Positions 1 through 11,279 of a stretch of 64,000 bases of DNA are shown one piece after another. Made by a program: the position numbers and the translations under genes. Positions within the stretch are counted from its first letter, which is position 1. Each line of letters opens with the position of its first letter. The DNA lies in the NCBI GenBank assembly GCA_932521035.1, contig OW051494.1, positions 2,590,001 through 2,654,000 on the forward strand. Direction: 5' to 3'. The notes beneath the pieces are model-generated. The model made no database searches, was not told the origin of the DNA, and saw only the letters and a program-made list of their open reading frames with translations. The DNA comes from Oscheius dolichura. Lineage: Eukaryota; Nematoda; Chromadorea; Rhabditida; Rhabditidae.

Positions 1-287
1 AGAGAGAGAAAAAAAAGAGAAAAAAGACAAGAAGAAGGGACTAGAATAAGATTTGACTACGGGGGAGGAGAGGGAAGGGACTACTCGGCTACGGGGGAGG
101 GGTGCCTACTCCCCCTTCCCGCTACGCAGTTAACCGACGACGAGAGAGAGAGAGCGAACACACAAAATAAAATTTGGCCATTTTACTAGACTTTGTTGTT
201 TATGTTACACGGATCAGGTGCATCAGAAAGGGATGGTAGAGAGAGATGATGGCCGGGGTGGGAGAGCAACAGCAGTCTGCACCGCGC
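1..287. other. intergenic, purine-rich start
   Basis: No gene is seen. The first 40 bases are almost pure A/G. Between about 59 and 120 a short stretch containing CTACGGGGGAGG occurs twice in direct orientation. The sequence downstream of the light-chain stop (toward position 1) shows no clear AATAAA. Confidence 0.4.
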
Positions 288-3200
288 TTAGTCCGCATCG
301 GGGAAGGGACCAGCCAGAACCTTCTTGATGAAGTCTGAAAATAGAGAAATTAAGAGGAGACTATAGGAAATGGAGGCTAAAGACGACTAGAAGCCGACTA
401 CCAACAGAAGGGAAGGACCAGGCGCTGATGGTTGGCCTTTGCCTTCCTTGGTACGGGAAGATGCAATAAAATGGAGCTCTCAAGGAAATCTGGGGCTTGG
501 CCTTGGGAAGTCGCGACAAAGTAGCTTTGACCGTTGAAGAAGTTCTCGTGCACCGTTTCTTTTGATAGAAGGGAAAGGGACTGGGAGGATGCCCGGGGAG
601 GATGGCCTTCTTGGGGAGACAGGAAGGCATGGCACTGTGAAATTCCCAAAGTGAAATAGGCCCTCAGGAAGCCACTGTTATTTCAAGAAACGTGATTGAA
701 AAATATCTAGGGATGTTTCTGGGGTGTCTAGCGAGGTCCCTCCGCAATGGGGTAGTGTGCCCGGCTAGAGGAAAGCGCTGGTACCGGTTGGCGCATTCAG
801 GGTAACAGCTCTGTAGAGGTAGGAGTGGAGGCCAAACTAGTAAAGTGACTAGCCCTTTGATAAACTGGCCGTCTTCTTCTATCCCTCAAATTGGCAGCCC
901 TCCCCGGGTTACTGTATCCCCTTCCCCGCGCCTGCCTGGCCCCTCGTAACTGCCTGTCGGCAAATGAGGAAGTAAAAAACTTCAGAATGAAATAGTGAAT
1001 TGCTTCAAAGGATGCTTGCAGCTAGAAAGAAGAGATCCCTTCGTTCCTAATCTCCCTGTCCCTGTATGTCCCTTCGTTCAGGTGAGTGGGCTTGGTGTGT
1101 CCCCGAGTCTTGGAGAGTAGGATCTTTCTTTTCCAGGGGGATCGATCCCCGTGGATCTCTCCTCCTTCCCTCTTTCTCTCTCCTCGGCTGCTTCTCTCTT
1201 TCTCCGTCTGTTACAACGTCAGATTCTCGGGGGGCCGACGCGCTCGGCGGCTGTTCGCGGAAAAGCGCAAGCGCGCAAGTAAACAGAACAAAAGGAGGCG
1301 TGGGAGGGCACACGCGTTAAACAAATCAAAAGAGAAAAAAATATGGATGTAAGGCTCTTTAAGGAGGAAGAAAGGGAAGAAGACACTTACCCTCGTATTT
1401 AACCATGCCCTCGGCATCTTCTGCTCCCTTAAGAAGCTCGTCGGCCTGGAAGAGGAGGACGGTTAGTGGCCAGGGAGGAGGCGACTCACCTCATCGGCAG
1501 AAAGCCTCTCTCCGAGAGCCAGAAGAATGTGTCTGAGCTCGGCGCACAGAATCTTTCCACACTCTTCCTTGTCGAAGACCTTCAATCCCTCAACGAAGTC
1601 AGCGTAAGTTCCCTGCTCCTGAAAAACGTCTCTATTAGTCTGTCTCTCTAATTTTTTAAAGGGGAATCCCGGTTTCTGCGCCTCTCTGAACGGATCTCCC
1701 CCGACAGGAAGCCATCGGACCTCTCCTTCAAGATCTTGAGAGCCTTCCCCAATCCCCCTGTGGACCATCTACGAAGCAGGGAGCCAAGATTCCTCTCAGG
1801 CCCGTCCTCCCTCCATATTTCTCCTTCTCCTCCTCCTGACAGTGAATTCCCCTCAAATCAATATCCTCTCTTACCCAATAATATACAAAATTTCCCCCCT
1901 GAACAGCTCAAATTCCAGCTGGATGCGGGGGGATGCCTGGGAGGATGGAGGCGCTGCCCTCGCTTTCTCTCTCCTCTCACGAAAAGTGTAAACCCGACGG
2001 CATGTTTGAGCGTCCTGGGCTTGAGTGTGGAAGCTCTCGAGCCACCGAGGGGAGGGGACGGGGGAAGGAAACGGCTGCTCTACTCGGCAAAATGTGCTAA
2101 CAGGAACATTTTGAGGAGGGGTGGAAGAGCAACGGATTGATTGATCTAATGTGCAATAAATACACTCAAGGGTCAGGAGGAGTAAAATGGGAGGAATTCC
2201 TCGGCCGGGCAGGGAACTTCAGATCGCCGGCCCCATTATTGGGGTGTAAACTGGATCTTGGGGAACGATTAGGGTAATTAAACGGTTCGTTTAATGCTAG
2301 GGAAGAAAGTCTTTTTTGATTTGGATGAAAATGAGCCAGAGAGAAGGGAAGATAAGCCTGGAATTGGGCAGGGGCGGGAGGACGACGGTAATTTCGCGGT
2401 AAGAGGAATACGCGCAGGGGAGGACGAGTCCTTTAAAAAGGGCAATTGTCCTGGGTATTCTAAGGGCCTTGAAACGATTTTTTGGTTGACTGTTGGTAAC
2501 TACCAGGAAAGGGTAGAAGAAAGACGACGAACCTTCTCTTTGGAGAGCTGCTCGAAGATGGGGAGCCACTCCTCGAAGGTAAGGCGCTTCTCACCTTTGC
2601 GCTTGAACTCTTGTCCAGAGGCCTGTAAACTGTCTTTCAAAAAGAAAAAGAGAGAGATGTCCAACCTTGACGACCATGGCGTTGGTGGGCTTGAGTCCGG
2701 CAGCGCGAACGACGTCTCCAATCTGGGTTCCGTCGATCTTGCCGTCAAGTTCCTCATCGTAGAGGTTGAAGATCTCTTTAAGCTGGTCTGAAAAGGGAGG
2801 GATAAATAGAGACGAGCGGACTGTTTCTCCCAATTTGGCTACTGTCTCTGCTGGGTCATTATAGCGACTTCTCGCTTTTCAAGGGGTTTCATGGGTCTTT
2901 ATTAAGGGAACATCAACTATTTAACGGCTGGATTTCCCTGGAAGATCCACAAAGCTTTAAAGAAAGAGACGATTATTTGTTTGGATAGCGCGATTTGGCA
3001 AAGAAGACGATTTAGGCGGGAGCCGGGGGCACCGGCGCTTCCCTGTCCCTATTTCCCGAGAAATCTATCTTTTCGGAAGGTGCCTTTGCTATTTTAAAGG
3101 ATGGCCGGTTGTATCAGCTTTAAAGGCTTTAAGCCGAGTGTTTGCATAGACTTTCTGGTGGTTTGGTCGAAATAAAGAGAGATGCCCTCAATTAGGTGCC

Positions 3201-3367
3201 AAAAGCTTGAATAGCGGGGGAGAATGGCCCAAGAATGCCTTGAAGGCGCGTTGTCAAATGTTTCCAGCTCAGACAGTTCGCAAAAATGAGAGAGAGTCTC
3301 TCTCCTCTTCGTGAAAAAAGAAGGAAAGAGAGACGGTTTTGTCTGTCGACTAACCCTGAGACGGCAT
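288..3367 (-). CDS. mlc-3: essential (alkali) myosin light chain, MLC-3-like
   Basis: Essential light chain that binds the myosin lever arm in muscle. Six exons read on the minus strand (3367-3355, 2787-2666, 2622-2533, 1618-1490, 1445-1391, 334-288) join in phase to 151 codons, the usual family length. Degenerate EF-hand regions are recognisable: [20 protein letters not shown] near residue 10, [11 protein letters not shown] in the middle, the block [20 protein letters not shown] and the C-terminal end [15 protein letters not shown]. These match nematode MLC-3 closely from what I know of the family. The last intron is about 1.06 kb and the first about 570 nt; the others are about 45 nt to 0.9 kb. 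The 13-nt first exon (Met-Pro-Ser-Gln) is inferred from a donor that restores phase and is the least certain part. Low-score reading frames inside the long introns are ignored. Confidence 0.9.
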
Positions 3368-4644
3368 GGTGATGTGCTGCTAGGGTAGACTGGCGGAGTG
3401 AGCTGCCTCGGCAGTGTACACTGGAGGGAGCGGATGAGAGGCGGATATTTTTAGGGGGAGGGATTGGATGTAAAGTGACTGAGAGAGCACTTCTCCGTGG
3501 GAGAGATCTCGCCAGGTAGGACGCAGAGTCGGCTGCGGGGGTTACGGTACGCGGCCAGGTCCGGTCCGGTCTCTCTCTCTCGCCTCCCGTAGGCTCAGCC
3601 GATGTTTGCCCCCGGAGGGGGGCTCTCAAGGTTCTACTCTCGGGTAGAGGGGTCTGGTGCGTAATTATCACCACCAAAGCTCACTCTTCCCCATGCTTCA
3701 TGTGGGGTTTTATCGGAGAAGGAGCCGGTACCCCCTGCTGGCCGGCGCCTCCTCCCTTTCGGAGCCGCGACAGTTCCGCAGTCTAGACTCTCCCCTCCGG
3801 AGCAAAAAAAACAGTTCCCCTCTCCAACTCTCGATTACTACTCGGCCCCGGGAGTATTTGATTTTCGGTACGAGCACTTTCATCTGCCACTTTGCGGCCC
3901 TCGCTTCCACGGGCAGTGTAACAAACGAAACGCTGCCAAGCCGAGAGTCGGCCAGGAAGCCAGCGCGCCGCGAGCCCGGGGTTCATGAAAAAAATCGGGG
4001 AATAAGATTAATTGGAAGCGGGGTGTGGAGAGGAGAGATGGGAGAGAAGGCGGAAGAGGATGATCGGGGTGAGACAGAAAAGAACGGGGAGGGCATTGTG
4101 GACCGGATATAATCTTGGCTCGAGTTCCAAGACCCCGAGGTCTGCCCGGCACTGCACTGCCGGGTCTTCAAACTGCCAGGGATGGATTACTGTAGCAACA
4201 CATCAACAGGGCCCATCTACTCTAACCGTGGTCGCTGAATGTTCCCGGAGTCTCCAGAGAGGACGCCTCAAAATATCAGAATACAGCCTCTTGGTTTTTT
4301 ATAAGGTTTGATGATTGCAAGTGTCTCTCCCCGGCCAGTTGAGTTCCTTGTCCCCCTGAAATCCGCAGTGGCGCGATCCCTGAAGTAATCCCGTTGGTCG
4401 AACTGCTGTTGTCAGCAGGAGCTGAGAACCTGACCCCCAATCAAATTCCCCTTCGTCTGTTGTTGCTGTTCCATAAAATGGGGGAAGCCGAGTTCCTGAA
4501 GATTCACTTGTAGGGAGTCAATCCTTTACGGACTCTGCCGGCTTCGCCCCGATTTGATCGTCCGTGGCCAGGTAGGGCCAGAACATCCTTCAGCCGGCCT
4601 TCTTTCCAACCAGAGGCTCCACAAAGTTTCAAGATAACAATCGT
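3368..4644. other. intergenic, no gene recognised
   Basis: About 1.3 kb between the light-chain start and the 3' end of the next minus-strand gene. GC-rich, with a CT-rich stretch near 3570. A small palindrome (CCCGGCA and its complement, 6-nt spacer) lies at 4145-4164. No reading frame here resembles a known protein; some of it is probably promoter of the light-chain gene. Confidence 0.4.
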
Positions 4645-6072
4645 TCAATCTTTATTGTTTTCATATTCGTCCGCCTCCAGTAGTCGCTCATTCGCCATGG
4701 AATTATTCAACGCGTCCATTTGGAACTGTTTCCTGAGTTCTTCTGCCGTCGGCTCGGTGCTGTCCCCCTTCAGACTCCGTACCGTCGTATGCTCGACTTC
4801 AAATTCGAAACTCTCCTGGAAATAATCCTTCTCAATCTGCCAAAAATGCCCCTACCCCTGGATTCTTCTTCCAGACTGCTTCTGCCAATTGTGCGAGGCT
4901 GGCGGCCGCCATGTGAGCTCCTTGCATGTGAGTCAGCAGACTTATCTGCCCTATCGTGGGCCCTGTTTGAACCTGACCTCCTCCACACATTTGAACTAAC
5001 GCCATCTGAAAAGGCACTGATAAGGGGGGACTCTCTGGAGTAATCTAGGAATAAGTCTCTTGCTTGACGGAACAGCATCGTCCTCCCCCACACCTGCACC
5101 TGTACAATCTCGGCTAATGAAATATGGAAGGAGAAATGAACATCTGCCGATATTGTAGGGGTTCCGGCTCATCCTCCAGGGAGAATAAAGTGGCGAACCT
5201 GTTCCTTATTCCAGTGGACAGTCTCCTTCATCTGCTCACTCTTCTGTGCTAGCTTCTCCAGCATCTCCTCATACGATTGGACAGGCTCCCCCTCGGTAAT
5301 GGCCAGCAGAGCGGGGTCGGCCTCAACCCTCACGGCGGTGGATGGCCCGCTCACTGCTGGACTGTGGTTGATCAGAGCCTTGCCCTGCTTCTTCAGCTGT
5401 CCCTTCCACTTGTCATAAATGACGAAAGGCTCTCCTCCAATGGCTGTCATAAAGATATCCAGCGCCTATAGAGGTCTCTCTACACAATCGTTCGGGGGCC
5501 AATTACCTCAAAATCTTTTGAATTCAATCGCCTTTGGGCAATATGCCGTGTGCCGTCTTCCAGCAGGCGGAGGAAACTGTCCGGTGTCAGCTGGGAGATC
5601 TCGTTTAAATTGGGTGAATAAGGTCCTACCACGACATTAGTCGGCTTCCATTTGAGGTATTCTTCGAAAGATTTAACGGAGAGGATGTTCTTCAAGATCT
5701 GGTCCTTCCTCTCCTCCGAGAGGGTCCTCTCGTGTACCAGTTCGAGAATTATCGACTCGGCTGAGTCATTCTTCACGTCTCGCAAGAAGGGCAGCTTCTC
5801 TTTCAGCTAAATAACTACATTTTAAAGAACTAGAAGAGGTAGCAAACCGTGGAGGTGGCATTCCTCCACTGTTGGTATTCATAGAAGGCGATGTCACTCA
5901 TCAGAGGACGCAAGGCTTCCTCACGCTCCTTCTCGTTGAGGTTGCTGTCATCGATGATACTGTTTATAGCCTGTCTATTCTCCGATTTTGACAGGAGCAG
6001 GAAGATATTCCGTCTCTGAAGAAGCTAATAAAAAGGAAGAGAGAAAATGAAACCCACCGGTGGCTTGGCCAT
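4645..6072 (-). CDS. orphan protein, helical, acidic C-terminus
   Basis: I do not recognise this protein. Six exons (6072-6058, 6024-5848, 5806-5507, 5465-5199, 5005-4856, 4815-4645) fit together, every intron in phase 0, giving about 359 residues without signal peptide or membrane segment. The N-terminal half appears to contain two related helical blocks of about 40 residues: one around NLNEKEREEALRPLMSD followed by FYEYQQW, another around TLSEERKDQILKNILSV followed by FEEYLKW. Then come a Pro/Ala-poor charged region, a Gln/Met/Ala/Gly-rich exon (QMCGGGQVQTGPTIGQ) and an acidic tail ending EADEYENNKD. The poly(A) signal AATAAA lies within the last codons, overlapping the coding end. The 5005 acceptor (intron about 190 nt) was chosen because it keeps phase; the preceding exon could alternatively end in an in-frame stop near 5170. 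Confidence 0.7.
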
Positions 6073-6935
6073 GGCACACTGTGGAGGAATGAACAAAGGC
6101 AGCGTAAAAGAGAGATAAGAGGGGAATTACGCTATAAGAAGTGCTCGACACCTTCGGAATTTGATATTTTCGAAGAGGGGAAGACCTAGTGAGTCATTCT
6201 TCTACAGTTCAAGAGATATAGAGCCATATGACTCATTTTGGGGAGACGGGAGGACACAGAGGGCGCCCCCAAGCGGCTCCTCCACCCTGCCAGCCTATTT
6301 TCTTTATTTGACGATTAGGCTCCGCCATGAAATGTACACCATTTGAAAGAGCATTAAAAACTGTACTAGAAAGTATAATTTAATCTATCGAAAGCGCCAT
6401 GGCGTAGCATGTTCTTATCAGGCTTTCTGCTTCCATAATTAGTTACGACTAGGGCCGGACATCCGGTGACAACATAAGCAAAGAAGCGAGTGGGGAGACT
6501 AATCTCTCCATTTTGAAAGGTAGATTCTTCAACTTATCGAGTTTTAGAAGGACAGAAAAGATAGAAATCGAAGAGACCTAGCGTTGTCCCTCCCAGCAAG
6601 GCCTGCTAGTTGCTAGGCCCTTCTGCTCGTCCAGAGGAGGCCTCAGAGGTCGACCCTCATTTTCCAGCCCCAGCGAGGATTAGACTCCACTGTCAGCCAC
6701 TTTATTTGAAATCTGCAATGTCCCATAATGGTGAATAAGGACGTGTCCTTGGATGGCTTGGAGACACTCCCAGGAGACGGGACTTCAGATGACCTGCCGC
6801 TGGAGGACTCTCTTACTGTTCCAGCGGCTAACATTGGATCTTTTCCAAATTAATTCCACTACATTTATTGGCTATCCCATCCGAATACAATACAAAGCTC
6901 TTTTATGTCACTTGGAAAGGCAATATGGCGTGGAC
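6073..6935. other. intergenic
   Basis: No supported gene. The AATAAA at about 6868 (minus strand, CCAATAAATG) is a plausible poly(A) signal for the gene ending at 6936. A 63-residue minus-strand frame at 6643-6834 has no recognisable content. Confidence 0.4.
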
Positions 6936-7493
6936 TCAGTAGTAATCGCTGCGGAGACCGAGGACAGCCGTGGCGGTGGCCACTTCCGTCGCCTTTTCCG
7001 TCGGAATCAGTACGGTTAACGGGATCTCAATGCGGATTTTACTCTCGTAGATGAGTTCTTCTTCTTTTTGAGGAACCTGAATATGTCTCCTCTTCTTCCG
7101 CTACCCTGTCTTTCGTACCTGTTTCCTCAATCCGTAGAGCATTTTGTTGAGTATCGCCCTCCTCTCCTGTCGCTCGGCTTCCCAGATCTCAATTCCAGGC
7201 CGGCTGGGGCCGCTTTTCACCGTGATGGGAATGTTCCTCTCCATAAGGCCTTTCTTCATCTTCCACAGTTCGTATTTCCGTCGGGTCTCGGCACTCTCCG
7301 ACTTCATCAGGAAGTCAGTCCCCTGAAGGTCGCCCAATTCCAGACGACGCTGGATCATCAGCTGAGTGGCGGGGGTCAAATGGTGGAAGAAATCGGGCCA
7401 CTGAAATGACTTCGAGGATGAGTCACCGGTGAAGAAAAGGACAGGGCAGGGAGGACACTCACTCACCTCGTTGTCTTGTTTTGACGCACTCAT
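6936..7493 (-). CDS. small orphan protein, three exons
   Basis: Not recognised. ATG at 7493 gives a short exon (MSASKQDNE), a 68-nt intron, a main exon beginning WPDFFHHLTPATQLMIQRR, a second intron of about 45 nt and a last exon beginning VPQKEEELIYESKIRIEIPL and ending LRSDYY. Total about 155 residues, charged and probably soluble and helical (RRKYELWKMKKGLMERN, EIWEAERQERRAILNKML). No signal peptide. Donor and acceptor sequences are good (GAG|gtgagt, tttcag|TGG). It could be a conserved nematode protein, but I infer no function. Confidence 0.65.
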
Positions 7494-7768
7494 CCTTCCC
7501 AGAAGAGGCCACTAAGGGGAGCCGCGCTATCAGCAACACCAGAAAGTCCAGCGGCCAGCTGGTGGGAGGAAATCGATACAATCGCCTATTTTTTCTGCTG
7601 CTGCTAGTGAATCAGATCCAAATAGTCATTATTTTCTCACGGCCGAGCAGATACATCAGCCGGCCTCCCGCTATAAACAGTCAGCAGCAGCCCACACACA
7701 ATTGGAAATGACGATGAGAGACCGCTCTCTTTCATCATCCTCCACAGGAAATGCCGAATTAAGAGGAA

Positions 7769-8278
7769 ATGAACTCCCAGAAATTATACCGTATACTACT
7801 GGTATTTTCGGTGGCCGAGGTAGACGACTTCATGGACGCCTTAGGTCAGATCCAAGATCCCTCGTGGCTGTCTCTTGTCTGCCGTCTCCATGCCACCTCA
7901 AGGCGATCGGGGTACCGCTTGGCCTCTGGGTCAACGGGTTGTTTTTCTGTCTGCCAAAGTCTTTTGAAATTTCAAGAAGGTGTTCAAGAGCTTGAAGATG
8001 CCTTGGCATTATTGCTTGAGATAATCTCCCGGGAAGAAAGCGTAGACCCAGAATGCCTCTTGGTGCTGTCTACCCGCCGGGCATTCTTTGACCTCTTCTG
8101 GGAACTGAGCGAAGATGTCTTACCGTCCTCTGGAAGGTTTCCAGAATCAATACACTCCTGGTCCTCCCTATATTCTTCCGCTAACGGCCGTGAGAAATTA
8201 TGGCTCTCTTTGAAGTATCGACACTCTCAAACGACGAGCAGAAGATACTTTAGAATGGAGAATATTGTCTTCCACTAA
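7769..8278 (+). CDS. possible orphan ORF, doubtful
   Basis: An uninterrupted 169-codon frame beginning ATG (MNSQKLYRILLVFSV). The middle part looks protein-like (LLLEIISREESVDPECLLVL, FFDLFWELSEDVL), but the reverse strand also has a long open stretch rich in Ser/Lys across the same bases, so coding strand is not settled. No splice-supported upstream exon was found. It would be divergent from the gene starting at 7493. Treat as a candidate only. Confidence 0.3.
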   Translation: MNSQKLYRILLVFSVAEVDDFMDALGQIQDPSWLSLVCRLHATSRRSGYRLASGSTGCFSVCQSLLKFQEGVQELEDALALLLEIISREESVDPECLLVLSTRRAFFDLFWELSEDVLPSSGRFPESIHSWSSLYSSANGREKLWLSLKYRHSQTTSRRYFRMENIVFH

Positions 8279-8467
8279 TTGAGGCATTGGGAATTCTGTG
8301 TAAAGTTCCGTTTGTTGACTGTGGAAAGAAGTACTGAACAGTAGAAGGTGGCCGGGTTATTGAGCCCCAGAAAGGGCGACCAGCCCGCATTGGTCTACTT
8401 TGAGGAGAGGAGCTATGGCCCATAGCCTATGGACAAGAAGTAAGATAAAAGTGGTAGACTACAATAT

Positions 8468-8896
8468 TTATTGATATAAAATGATCAGTTGTTTTCTCAT
8501 GTCATCTACGACGCCTTCCAAGTGTCCGTAGTCCGTTGCCATCTGATTCAGAAATCCTTCGATGTCGTCTGCGTAGGTGCCGTTGAAGAGGCTATAGGTC
8601 ATTTTGGTCTGGACTACTTTTGTAGAGACTGTCCGATCCATGAGAACTGTCTTGTTGACTCTAAAAATGTCGATTTATTGTTGTTAAAAGTGCCTCAAAT
8701 ACCTGTTCTTATAATAGAAGTCCTCCTTGGCCACCGCCGTATGGAATAGGATGTTGTACTTCTCTTCCAAGAGGGTGAACTTGTCGTAGAGGGTGAAGAG
8801 GTCGGTCTTGTCTTGGTCCGGGAAGACGCCTGTCACCGGGAAAGGGTCGACGACGGCCAGGAGGGAGAAGAGGACGATGGTGTAGAGCAAATCCAT
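8468..8896 (-). CDS. small secreted orphan protein
   Basis: About 128 residues in two exons. The N-terminus MDLLYTIVLFSLLAVVDPFP is a clear signal peptide. The mature part is helical and charged (TDLFTLYDKFTLLEEKYNIL), then after a roughly 44-nt intron (donor in AACAG|gtattt, acceptor ttttttag|AGTC) continues with VNKTVLMDRTVSTKVVQTKM and ends MRKQLIILYQ. Two sequons (NKT, NGT) suggest N-glycosylation. There are no cysteines in the mature part, so it is not a disulfide-stabilised peptide. The TAA stop is itself part of the poly(A) signal (CAATAAATA), so the 3' UTR must be very short. No family recognised. Confidence 0.75.
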
Positions 8897-9669
8897 CAGG
8901 GAATGAGAGAGAGAGTAATTTGAATTGATGAATGAATGAGCAGACGGTATTTATACCAGGATACTCTGGGGGAACGCGTCGCTTCCAGAAGAGAAAGCGG
9001 CATCTGGCGAGGACCAGCGCGTCCTCCCGCTTTCTGAAGCCTCTAGGATGCCGGCTTCATATCGGCTCAATCTTGAAATCCATTCTACTATTAATGATTA
9101 GTAACAAAAAACAAAAGCAACAAAATGCTATTACGGAAGCCGATGTTCTAACGCCTTGTCAGGCAGGTAGTGTCATTACGCGCGGACTGGGGGAGGGCCG
9201 ACGGTTGTTCGGCGCCTTGCGCTCCATCCAGGGCAGGATTCTCAACTTTATTCTAGGCAGGAGATCGTGGGCTATCTTTTTTCTTATGTCTAGGGCTGAA
9301 ATGTTGTTGTAAGACCTGGGGCATTCCCGGTTTAATAAAAAAATGGGTAAATTTGGCCAGAAATGGGAGAAGACGCGTATCAGCTCGGACCATCGTCAGC
9401 CCCTCTCAGTACTAAACACAAAGTAAGATAGGGTTTGATCTTCTACATCAAATAGAGCTGAAAAAAGTGAGCACGAAGGGCCGCGAGGTGTCCAAAAACA
9501 TCGTCCCGCCGTCGCTCTCCTCATGGCTCCCCGTGCTCCCCTCCAAATTACGACTACAATTATTAACCACGAAAGTTATTTATTAAAGCATAAATTAGAC
9601 AGAAAAAAAAATGCGAAAGTTATAAAAAAGAATCATTAAAGTGTGTGTGGAAAGTGATCATCCGGGAGA
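8897..9669. other. intergenic
   Basis: No gene supported. The annexin poly(A) signal (AATAAA on the minus strand, about 9582-9590) lies about 85 bases downstream of the annexin stop. A plus-strand frame at 8932-9312 has no recognisable content. Confidence 0.45.
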
Positions 9670-11279
9670 TCAGAGGACGCGGTTGCCGCGAACAATGGAC
9701 ATGAGGCACTCGCGGTAGGCGCCGGAGGTGTCGCCCTTGATGGCGTCCTCGAGGCTCTTTCCGAACAATTCCTGGTAGTCTTTCTTAATGAGCTCCAAGT
9801 CGACCTCGGAGCGGGTGACTAAGACACGGATTAGGTCGTTGTCTTTGGTTCCGAGTCCCTAAAAACAGAGGAGGATGAGGAAGACAAGGGGGGAGGGCAC
9901 CTTCATGGAGTGGTGGAGGGCCTGGGCGAAGAACTTCTGCTTGTCGGCGGCGGCGCGGACGAGGGTCAGGTAGCTCTTCTGGAGGTCGCCGGAGAACTCC
10001 TTCTCGATGGCCTTCTCTATGGTATTGCCGGCCAGCTGGTCAAAGTGCTGGAAGACCTTACGCAGCTGGTATTGGTTCTGGGTCGTGAGGATCTAAACCC
10101 GAGGGTTATTGGCTACAAAAAGATGGGGGCACCTTGGTGAAATAGGAGGGGCCGTCCTTGTTGGCGAACTTGCCCTTTCCGTCAGCGAAGAGGCGCACGG
10201 CATCCTGAATTCCGCTATAAAGGGAGGATGCCGAGAGGGGTGCTTACATCATGGGCCTGGGCATCGTTGGTATCGTGGCTGGCATCCTTGCTGCCGGTGA
10301 CCAGAGCCACGAGCAGATCGCGGAACTCGCCCGAGGTGTCGCCGGCCACCTCCTTCTCCAGCTGCTTGCCGAATTCCTTCTCATAGCCGGCCCGGATAGC
10401 GCGGATCTGGTCCGGGGTGCGGGAGCAGAGGATCTCGATCAGGACGGTCTCATCCGTTCCCAATCCCTGAATTTGTCTGTCCCCACCAGGTTCCGAAGGG
10501 AATGCAGTACCTTCATGGCGTGCTTCAGTTGCTTCAGGTCGTATTCCAGAGGGGTGTCCATCAGGGCCAGGGCGGCCTTCTCCAGATCTCCTCCCAGCTT
10601 CTTGTCCAAGGCTTTGACCAGCTCATGCCCGTACTTGACCTTGTAAGGCTCGTGGAGCTGTTGGCGCTGCTGGTTGGTGATGGAGGTCAGAACCTTGGCG
10701 ACGCCTTCTTTGTCACCGGCACGGAGGGCTGAAAGAGCAGAAGATTATCCCCTATAATCAGGGAGGAGGACGTTGTTTACCAGAAGGAGCGCTATTTCAA
10801 CATCATCGAAACCTGGGAAAGAAGCGGCGAATAATATTTATCCAAAGGGGACGCTTTGTGTTTTCAAAAGACTGTCAACCGATAAAAGTACACACTCGTT
10901 GGGGGTTGTTTGTGACGAGGCGGGGACGAGTTGTTTACGCTATTTGGGGGGACGGGGGGCAGCGGGGCGAGGAGAGATCAAAAAACCCTCGGGGCACTCG
11001 CTCACTTCGGCCAAAAGAGAGAGATAGAGAGAAAGAGTAAACAGGAAGACCCCTGCCCCCTCCTGATTAGGGCCATTTTATCGGTGGAGGACTTTTTTTA
11101 GGAGACTGTTCACTTCGACGCCGCCACCCCCGTAAATTCTCAATACAGCTGCCGAGATTTTACGGGTGCGGGAATTTCCCCTCAAAAAGGGACGACAACC
11201 GACCTCGGTCGATCTTCTCAGCGAACATCGGAGCATTGAAGTCGGGATTCTCGACGATTGTAGCGTAAGGAGACTGCAT
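9670..11279 (-). CDS. annexin (four-repeat, calcium/phospholipid binding)
   Basis: Annexins bind acidic membranes in a calcium-dependent way. ATG at 11279 opens an exon (MQSPYATIVENPDFNAP) ending at 11204 in phase 1; a 0.48-kb intron leads to the exon starting ALRAGDKEGVAKVL. Further exons cover repeats II-IV and the protein ends SIVRGNRVL. Repeats II and IV carry the type II calcium motif (HAMKGLGTDE and HHSMKGLGTKD). Repeat III is the usual divergent one (FADGKGKFANKDG). Repeat I lacks the GxGT core: its place is taken by RAGDKEG, so it probably does not bind calcium in the standard way. The short N-terminal tail is annexin-like. Length about 320 residues, as expected. Which nematode NEX paralogue it matches cannot be told here. 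Confidence 0.9.

Noticed and set aside
10773..11027. Short candidate exon within the first annexin intron
   Set aside because: It breaks the annexin frame; joining 11,204 directly to the ALRAGDKEG exon keeps phase.
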